DNA of 28,983 bases. It comes from a virus. Shown here piece after piece: positions 24,526 to 28,983 of the stretch. The notes below the pieces were generated by a model. That model was not told the DNA's origin. It saw only the letters and a list, made by a program, of their open reading frames with translations, and searched no databases. Location of the stretch: positions 1 through 28,983 of the IMG/VR virus record IMGVR_UViG_3300036770_007026; one strand, written 5' to 3'. The translations under genes were made by a program, and so were the position numbers. The first letter of the stretch is position 1. The number at the start of each line of letters is the position of its first letter.

Positions 24526-24848
24526 TCGAAATAACCGATTCGGCGAAAATTAAAATCATCGATCTACTATCTGAAGAAAATGACCCTACTTTGAAATTAC
24601 GAACATTTGTTCAAGGTGGAGGATGTAGCGGATTTCAATATGGATTTACGTTTGATCAAGACCAGAACGACGACGATTTTGAATTTCCTTTAAATGAGCA
24701 TCATAAAGTTTTAATAGATTCTATGAGTATGCAATATCTCCAAGGGGCTGTGATAGATTATAAAGAAGATTTATCGGGATCAAGTTTTTCAATAAAAAAT
24801 CCTAATGCAGAAACAACATGTGGTTGCGGCAGTAGTTTTTCAATATGA
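24522..24848 (+). CDS. A-type Fe-S carrier (IscA/ErpA-like)
   Basis: 108 residues. The family's three conserved Cys are present: C35 in [12 protein letters not shown], and C100 and C102 in TTCGCGSSF. The core [20 protein letters not shown] is the standard beta/alpha segment. A-type carriers accept Fe-S clusters from the Isc/Suf machinery and pass them to target proteins. It has an ordinary N-terminus ([12 protein letters not shown]) and lacks the tag of its neighbours, so it probably acts in the cytoplasm during infection. It overlaps both neighbours (ATGA), so it is co-translated with the tagged genes. No isc or suf partner is in the window. Confidence 0.88.
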   Translation: MIEITDSAKIKIIDLLSEENDPTLKLRTFVQGGGCSGFQYGFTFDQDQNDDDFEFPLNEHHKVLIDSMSMQYLQGAVIDYKEDLSGSSFSIKNPNAETTCGCGSSFSI

Positions 24849-26056
24849 GAGCACACGAATTCGTCACTGAAAGAAAGCGTAAACGCAAAAAGCCTCGTTG
24901 GGCGGCTTACGGTCCCGGTCCCTATGGCGGCTACGGATTTGCTACTGGTTATAGTGGAGATGGTGGCGGTGGCGGTGCTGTAGGAGAAGCATCTTATCCT
25001 GGTAATATAGGAATGATGGAACTACACAAATTCTTTTCGAAGGCCACAGATTTTGAAAAGAACCTGCTGAAAGATTTAATCGAGAAAAAAGATTTCAGCC
25101 GTGCTTGGGCATTGATACAAGGTATTACAGGAGTTAAACTACAGGGCAAAGAATTTGAGCACTTTGCCGCAGAAGGTTGGAAAGATACGTTAGCAGGATT
25201 AGCCTTAGGTGCTGGTGTTGCGTTGGGCAGTGGCGCTGCTGAAGCCAAGGTAGAAAAGGTACAGGTCAGCAGAGGCGATACGGTATATTCTATCGCTAAA
25301 GCCTTTGACACCACTCCGCAGATAATACAAAAATTAAACAAATTAGATAAAGACTTTACCATCAAACCCGGGCAAACTATCAAAGTCCCAGCAGGCGAAG
25401 TTGTAGATATTCCAGACAGACCTTCAAAAGAAAAGAAAGCAGAACCAGAAAAGAAAAAGCAATCTAAACCAGATGCTAGTAAAACTCTAACAGGCACCAT
25501 ACACGAATCTGCTTTAACCAGAGCCGCTAGAGAAGCAGGTATCACAGATCCTATAGAACTGGCGGCGTTTCTAGCACAGACAGCACACGAAAGTGATAAC
25601 TTCAAAGCGATGGTTGAATACGGTGATAAGAGTTATTTTAAACAGTACGAACCCAGGTTTCTCAAAGATAAGAAAACTGGTAAGATCATCATAGATCCTA
25701 AAACTAAAAAATATAAAAACTTTAATGAAAAAGCAGAAGACTTAGGCAATGATAATCGTGGCGATGGTGTTAGATATAAGGGGCGAGGTTATATACAGAT
25801 CACTGGCAAAGACAACTACCGTCGTGTAGGCGAAAGAATAGGTGTAGATCTCGTAAATAATCCCGAGCTGGCGGAAAATCCAGAGATAGCAGCCAAAATT
25901 GCTATAATGTACTGGAAACTACGCACACAACCCAAAGTAGATGATTTCAACGATGTTCGTGCCGTGACAAAAACTATCAATCCTGGATTAGATCAATTAG
26001 CGAAACGAAAAGAACTTTTTCAAGATTTTAAAAAATTTAAGTTAGCGTCAAGATGA
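24845..26056 (+). CDS. Tagged LysM-GH19 lysin, virion cargo candidate
   Basis: 403 residues. The tag MRAHEFVTE closely resembles the T4 IPIII targeting peptide. Next come a basic stretch [10 protein letters not shown], a Gly/Tyr-rich region ([20 protein letters not shown]), a VGE|A site (46-49), a helical module, an AAE|G site (108-111), a weak hydrophobic helix (115-133), LysM at ~137-181 ([24 protein letters not shown]), a charged linker and a GH19 domain (~215-400) with likely acid E249 in LAQTAHES and [20 protein letters not shown]. It would bind and cut peptidoglycan. The tag and cleavage sites suggest packaging in or on the virion and use at entry rather than release, unlike the endolysin at 12120. 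Confidence 0.75.
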   Translation: MRAHEFVTERKRKRKKPRWAAYGPGPYGGYGFATGYSGDGGGGGAVGEASYPGNIGMMELHKFFSKATDFEKNLLKDLIEKKDFSRAWALIQGITGVKLQGKEFEHFAAEGWKDTLAGLALGAGVALGSGAAEAKVEKVQVSRGDTVYSIAKAFDTTPQIIQKLNKLDKDFTIKPGQTIKVPAGEVVDIPDRPSKEKKAEPEKKKQSKPDASKTLTGTIHESALTRAAREAGITDPIELAAFLAQTAHESDNFKAMVEYGDKSYFKQYEPRFLKDKKTGKIIIDPKTKKYKNFNEKAEDLGNDNRGDGVRYKGRGYIQITGKDNYRRVGERIGVDLVNNPELAENPEIAAKIAIMYWKLRTQPKVDDFNDVRAVTKTINPGLDQLAKRKELFQDFKKFKLASR

Positions 26057-26253
26057 AAATTAGTGAAATACTCAACGAAAACTTTGCTGACGGTAAGCGC
26101 AAAGGAAAAAGCCGGCCTGGGCGTGTGAAACGTGCTGGTGCGTCTTGTAAGGGATCGGTCTCAGATCTACGTGCCCGTGCTAAAAAATATGGTGGCGAGA
26201 AGGGCAAAATGTATCATTGGTGTGCTAATATGAAGGGCGGTAAGAATAAATAA
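26053..26253 (+). CDS. Tagged small basic Cys protein
   Basis: 66 residues with start ATGA overlapping the lysin stop. Leader [15 protein letters not shown], then a very basic module KGKSRPGRVKRAGASCKGSV, DLRARAKKYGGEKGK and MYHWCANMKGGKNK with two Cys. This short module is recurrent in aquatic phages. Net charge is strongly positive, which would suit DNA condensation inside the head. An ILNE|N site could be where the leader is removed. Function is inferred from composition. Confidence 0.58.
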   Translation: MKISEILNENFADGKRKGKSRPGRVKRAGASCKGSVSDLRARAKKYGGEKGKMYHWCANMKGGKNK

Positions 26254-26259
26254 TATATT

Positions 26260-26445
26260 ATGAAAATAAAAGAAATTTTCGAAACAGCCACAGCAGAAAC
26301 AACAACATCTGCAAATGTTACTGTGGGTGCTGTTTATAAAAATAAACCCGGAAAAACACCCAAGAACAAAGACGGCACCGCTAAAAACGCCTTAGATATG
26401 AAAGATGCTAACTTGCTAACGGGCGGCTCTTTGGTCAAGAGATAA
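26260..26445 (+). CDS. Tagged very short protein (61 aa)
   Basis: 61 residues with the leader MKIKEIFETATAE, then Thr/Ser-rich residues and a basic region with NKPGKTPKNKDGTAKNALDM and ANLLTGGSLVKR. No fold is evident and it is likely disordered. The ribosome site is weak. An AATAAATA lies at 26245-26252, and its stop sits inside the promoter box at 26441. Because the leader matches its neighbours, I keep it as a real gene. Confidence 0.5.
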   Translation: MKIKEIFETATAETTTSANVTVGAVYKNKPGKTPKNKDGTAKNALDMKDANLLTGGSLVKR

Positions 26446-26448
26446 ATA
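26441..26448 (+). promoter_or_regulatory. T4-late-like promoter box GATAAATA
   Basis: GATAAATA followed by C, 27 bases before the ATG at 26476 and overlapping the stop of the preceding gene. A TAGGAAA ribosome site follows at 26462-26468. Fourth copy of the motif in the window. Confidence 0.5.
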
Positions 26449-26475
26449 CAATATCAACCTTTAGGAAATCTAAAA

Positions 26476-27396
26476 ATGGACTTCAAATCGTTAATCAGCA
26501 AAATCAGCGAGTTAGATGACAAAATCGAAACTATTGCCGCTCCTGAATTGCCAAAAACCATTAAACTCAACGAAGATGCAGAACTTCGTGTATTAGCCGG
26601 TACTTCGAGCATTCTTGAAGAATCTAAAAAAATGAAAAAAGAAGAGAAAAAAGAGAAAGTCGAAGAAGGCGGTCTCGATATGAATCTTATTAAATCTGCA
26701 CAAAAAGGTCAAGAAGGCAAGCCCATTGGCAAGCCGGATCCCGAAAGCGATAAGAATGTCAAGAAAAAATACGGTTATAGAATGGACGGTGAGCCTGCAG
26801 AACGTGATGACGATCCTACCAAGCAAGAGCGTCGTGGTCGCAAGCGCAAGAACGAAGATGTAGAAATCAACACAGAAAAGTTCAAAGACAAGTTTACTAA
26901 GATGGTTGAAGCCAAGAAAGAAAAAATGTCTAAAAAAGACAAGAAGATGGACGAAGCTAAAAAACCGGACGATGATAACGACGGCGTTCCAAACTGGGCA
27001 GATAAGAAGCCAGGTGAAGATGACAATGCTGACAAGAAGGGAGAAAAGAAAGAAACCAAAGGTCTTTCTGCCAAGCAGAAAAAACTTCCTCCTGGATTAC
27101 AAAAGGCTATCGCTAAAAAGAAAGGCACAGCAGAAAGCGTAAAGACTTCTAAAAAAGTTGTAGCCGAAAGCGTAGAACCAAAACTAACACTTAAAGATAT
27201 GTTGAAGATCGTCAAAGAGAGCGGTGGACAACAGCAGATCGATCCTTTAGATAAAGCATTATGGACCTGGGCTAATCGCGTGGCAGCCAGCAAGATCCAG
27301 GAAAGCCAGAAAGCAGAAATCTTTGCTGCTATGATCTACGAGCGGAACGGTGGAAATTTTGAGATGTATGACGTTCTATCAGAAGACCAAAAGTAA
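26476..27396 (+). CDS. Highly charged prohead-core-like protein with multiple protease-type sites
   Basis: 306 residues, mostly Lys and Glu. The leader MDFKSLISKISE resembles the tags upstream. At least seven hydrophobic/Thr-x-E|G/A/S sites are visible: VEE|G (62-65), MVE|A (143-146), MDE|A (158-161), TAE|S (218-221), VAE|S (229-232), VKE|S (247-250) and IQE|S (274-277). T4 core proteins (gp22, gp67, gp68) are likewise charged and cut to small peptides by gp21. A DxDxDG loop (DDDNDGVPNWAD, 165-176) looks like a thrombospondin type 3 calcium site. The C-terminus (ALWTWANRVAASKI onward) is a folded-looking helical module. A prohead core or internal head peptide precursor is inferred. It ends before the terminator at 27415. 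Confidence 0.55.
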   Translation: MDFKSLISKISELDDKIETIAAPELPKTIKLNEDAELRVLAGTSSILEESKKMKKEEKKEKVEEGGLDMNLIKSAQKGQEGKPIGKPDPESDKNVKKKYGYRMDGEPAERDDDPTKQERRGRKRKNEDVEINTEKFKDKFTKMVEAKKEKMSKKDKKMDEAKKPDDDNDGVPNWADKKPGEDDNADKKGEKKETKGLSAKQKKLPPGLQKAIAKKKGTAESVKTSKKVVAESVEPKLTLKDMLKIVKESGGQQQIDPLDKALWTWANRVAASKIQESQKAEIFAAMIYERNGGNFEMYDVLSEDQK

Positions 27397-27414
27397 TTTA
27401 GCCAAACGCTAACT

Positions 27415-27446
27415 AAAAGCCAGTCACAGGTTGACTGGCTTTTTTT
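27415..27446 (+). terminator. Strong Rho-independent terminator
   Basis: Perfect 12-bp stem AAAAGCCAGTCA (27415-27426) and TGACTGGCTTTT (27432-27443), 5-base loop CAGGT, then further T. It ends the tagged cluster. Its 3' arm contains the -35 hexamer of the next promoter. Confidence 0.92.
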
Positions 27447-27459
27447 ATGACTATATAAT
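27431..27459 (+). promoter_or_regulatory. Sigma70-type promoter for dsbA-like gene and downstream genes
   Basis: TTGACT at 27431-27436, a spacer of exactly 17 bases, then TATAAT at 27454-27459: one mismatch to the full bacterial consensus. The -35 element is embedded in the 3' arm of the terminator stem. Transcription should begin near 27466, giving a leader of roughly 17 bases with AGGAGA. It would be read by host RNA polymerase early in infection. Confidence 0.82.
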
Positions 27460-27482
27460 AGTCCTATAACAGGAGAATGTCT

Positions 27483-27749
27483 ATGGCTAAAATGTATGGT
27501 CCCGAAGAAAAGGCAAAGTTAGAAAGATTAATCAGTGAAGGATCTAATGTGCTTCGTGAAGTTGAAGATCTACAAGAAGGTCTCAAAGAAACGGTCAAAG
27601 CAGTTGCAGAAGAACTTCAGATCAAACCCAGTATCATCAACAAAGCGATCAAGATCGCACATAAAGACAATTGGAAGAGTCATGAGGAAGAGTGGGATGA
27701 GATTGAAATGATTTTGGGCGTCACGAAACGATTGCCCGAAAAGGATTAA
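27483..27749 (+). CDS. DsbA-like double-stranded DNA-binding protein
   Basis: The first in-frame ATG (27477) is only one base from AGGAG; the ATG at 27483 has proper spacing and gives MAKMYGPEEKAKLERLI, 88 residues. The protein is a coiled-coil-like helix (SNVLREVEDLQEGLKETVKA) followed by VAEELQIKPSIINKAIKIAH, which looks like a small helix-turn-helix type segment. Length, the 'KPSxxxKAIxIAHK' segment and the helix in front agree with T4 DsbA (89 residues), a DNA-binding protein that stimulates late transcription in vitro. Recognition is by eye. It is driven by a strong early-type promoter. Confidence 0.62.
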   Translation: MAKMYGPEEKAKLERLISEGSNVLREVEDLQEGLKETVKAVAEELQIKPSIINKAIKIAHKDNWKSHEEEWDEIEMILGVTKRLPEKD

Positions 27750-28049
27750 ATGCACCAAATAACAAATGCAATCGTTGACATTTATCGCTGGGCAGAAAGA
27801 GATTACCGTGAGTGGCCGTTTAGATTTGTTGTGGAAGTCTTGGCTTGGGCTATTAGTATTGGCTGTAGTATTACTATGGCTGTCACCGTTCCTACCCCAC
27901 CCTTACTCGCTTTATATCCTATTTGGATCATTGGTTGCAGTATGTATGGTTGGGCTGCTTGGACTCGTGGGAGTTTTGGTATGCTTGCTAATTATCTGCT
28001 ACTTGTCACTATCGACACGGTAGGTCTAGTACGAATGCTAATTAATTAA
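27750..28049 (+). CDS. Small membrane protein, three predicted spans
   Basis: 99 residues, beginning directly after the previous stop. A short amphipathic start (IYRWAERDYREWPF) is followed by hydrophobic segments at about 24-45 (VVEVLAWAISIGCSITMAVT), 50-68 (PPLLALYPIWIIGCSMYGWA) and 76-97 (MLANYLLLVTIDTVGLVRML). It is a conserved small membrane protein of T4-like marine phages in my recollection, without known role. Expressed with the dsbA-like gene and DNA polymerase from the promoter at 27431. Could alter the host membrane or exclude other phages; unproven. Confidence 0.65.
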   Translation: MHQITNAIVDIYRWAERDYREWPFRFVVEVLAWAISIGCSITMAVTVPTPPLLALYPIWIIGCSMYGWAAWTRGSFGMLANYLLLVTIDTVGLVRMLIN

Positions 28050-28099
28050 TAAATATGAATGAGATGGTAGGCAGGGCCATAAACCGCAGGTTAGGTATT

Positions 28100-28117
28100 T
28101 GTGAGCCGTAAATCACA
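28100..28117 (+). promoter_or_regulatory. Hairpin at the DNA polymerase ribosome site (possible translational operator)
   Basis: TGTGA (28100-28104), 8-base loop GCCGTAAA, TCACA (28113-28117), ending three bases before GGAG at 28121. T4 gp43 represses its own translation by binding a short hairpin with an 8-base loop just 5' of its ribosome site. The architecture matches; the loop sequence does not. Confidence 0.35.
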
Positions 28118-28128
28118 TATGGAGAACT

Positions 28129-28983
28129 ATGAGTTACGTTGACGCATTCTATGATCGCGACGATGACATTATTCGTGTCGTTGAACGCAATGACAAAGGC
28201 GAAAGGCATTATAAAGATTATCCTGCTCGCCACTTGTTTTATTATTACGACCCCCGGGGAAAATATCAATCGATCAAGGGAGAACCCTTGTCTAGAGTCT
28301 CCTGTAAAAATGTTAAAGAATTTAGAAAAGAATTAGCCATACATTCAAATAAACGTTTATATGAATCGGACATCAATCCTATCTATCGATGTTTAGAAGA
28401 TCACTATCTCAATGTCGATGCTCCAAAACTAAATGTAGCATTTTTCGATATTGAGGTAGATTTCGATCCAGAGCGTGGATACGCATCGCCTGAAGATGCA
28501 TTTATGCCGATCACTGCGATCGCTGTTCACCTACAATGGTTAGATACTTTAATATGCCTCGCTATTCCTCCAAAAACATTGTCCATGGATGAGGCCAAGA
28601 AAGCCGTAGAAGAATTTCCAAATACCATACTGTTTGACAACGAATCAGAAATGTTGGACAATTTCTTACATCTTATCGAAGATGCTGATGTATTAAGCGG
28701 TTGGAACTCAGAAGGATTCGATATTCCCTATACTGTAAACCGTGTCATTAAAGTTTTAGGTAAAGAAGATACTCGCAGATTCTGTCTATGGGATCAATAT
28801 CCTAAAAAACGCGAATATGAAAAATACGGAAAAACTGCTACGACATACGATCTTATCGGACGAGTGCATCTAGATAGTCTAGAAATGTATAGAAAATATA
28901 CCTATGAAGAAAGGCATACATATCGACTAGATGCTATTGGCGAGATGGAGATCGGAGAATCAAAGACGGTATACGAAGGATCG
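28129..28983 (+). CDS. 43: DNA polymerase, family B, gp43-like (3' truncated)
   Basis: The ATG at 28129 has GGAG five bases upstream, and the frame stays open for 285 codons to the window edge. The visible part is the N-terminal domain and most of the 3'-5' exonuclease. ExoI is AFFDIEVDFD with D107 and E109; ExoII is GWNSEGFDIPY with D198; FCLWDQYPKK and YDLIGRVHLDSLEMYRKY follow. T4 gp43 carries its exonuclease acids at D112, E114 and D222, so order and spacing fit. It copies the phage genome with the gp44-loaded clamp. The polymerase active site lies outside the window. Unlike structural genes it is expected early, consistent with the sigma70 promoter upstream. Confidence 0.93.
   Translation, partial: MSYVDAFYDRDDDIIRVVERNDKGERHYKDYPARHLFYYYDPRGKYQSIKGEPLSRVSCKNVKEFRKELAIHSNKRLYESDINPIYRCLEDHYLNVDAPKLNVAFFDIEVDFDPERGYASPEDAFMPITAIAVHLQWLDTLICLAIPPKTLSMDEAKKAVEEFPNTILFDNESEMLDNFLHLIEDADVLSGWNSEGFDIPYTVNRVIKVLGKEDTRRFCLWDQYPKKREYEKYGKTATTYDLIGRVHLDSLEMYRKYTYEERHTYRLDAIGEMEIGESKTVYEGS

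Noticed and set aside
24994-25605. 203-codon reverse ORF inside the LysM-GH19 gene
   Set aside because: Long open reverse frame caused by codon bias of the forward gene, whose LysM and GH19 motifs are clear. No reverse start signal seen.
26775-27293. 172-codon reverse ORF inside the charged core-like gene
   Set aside because: Ser/Phe/Leu-rich complement of Lys/Glu codons, typical of shadow frames.
27766-28023. Alternative 85-codon + frame over the small membrane protein
   Set aside because: It overlaps the 27750 frame, which starts right after the preceding stop and has the familiar membrane protein sequence. The alternative has no ribosome site.
28048-28055. AATAAATA before DNA polymerase as late promoter
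   Set aside because: First base differs, the gene is expected early, and a strong sigma70 promoter at 27431 already serves it.
28042-28336. Short ORFs on both strands over the start of DNA polymerase
   Set aside because: The polymerase frame from 28129 has GGAG and clear exonuclease motifs; the others are shadows.

Overview
This window looks like part of the genome of a large T4-like (myovirus-type) tailed phage infecting a Gram-negative, probably aquatic, bacterium. The T4 link rests on a family B DNA polymerase (gp43 type, cut by the right edge), a gp44-type clamp loader ATPase, a gp31/GroES-type co-chaperonin, a DsbA-like protein, T4-late-like promoter boxes (GATAAATA), and tail or fibre proteins of the style seen in T4-like marine phages. 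A Gram-negative host is suggested by a two-component spanin (inner-membrane coiled coil plus outer-membrane lipoprotein) and a GH19 endolysin. Almost all genes lie on the + strand with tiny gaps or start/stop overlaps; only phoH is on the - strand. No tRNA, integrase, transposon or CRISPR array was seen.

Layout. (1) 1-5678: tail or fibre genes: a 5'-truncated fibre with three WxFGxDG repeats, a LamG-like lectin, two proteins with short N-terminal modules typical of phage tails, and a long protein with four Ig-like (He_PIG) repeats. (2) 5680-10007: a short protein resembling the fragment of bacterial DnaE just before its catalytic aspartates, a GroES-like co-chaperonin, a MazG-like pyrophosphohydrolase, the clamp loader ATPase and several small conserved unknowns. 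(3) 10004-10741: phoH in reverse, then a 142-bp divergent intergenic region. (4) 10884-12123: two conserved unknowns. (5) 12120-15188: the lysis and envelope cluster (GH19 endolysin, overlapping spanin pair, holin candidate, further membrane and exported proteins), closed by a strong terminator. (6) 15258-19947: a protein-quality-control operon, dnaJ-def-clpA, plus two unknowns. (7) 19992-27396: nine genes, interrupted once by an A-type Fe-S carrier, whose products nearly all begin with the same kind of short N-terminal peptide (M-x-x-x-E-hydrophobic). The bodies are mosaics of small basic modules joined to enzymes (a nucleotidyltransferase, a LysM-GH19 lysin) and carry many hydrophobic-x-E|G/A/S sites. 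This resembles the capsid-targeting peptides and gp21-protease sites of T4 internal head proteins. (8) 27415-28983: a terminator fused to a sigma70-type promoter, a dsbA-like gene, a small membrane protein, and DNA polymerase preceded by a small hairpin at its ribosome binding site.

The most novel candidate is region 7: an apparent set of capsid cargo proteins that share a targeting tag, are cut by the prohead protease and would be delivered with the DNA. The second is the chaperone/deformylase/ClpA operon, whose ClpA keeps the IGF loop needed to dock onto host ClpP. Several apparent start codons were moved to agree with ribosome binding sites (10884, 11383, 14127, 14949, 27483). The first CDS is open to the left edge and the last to the right edge. 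Family names come from recognising motifs by eye; no database search was run.
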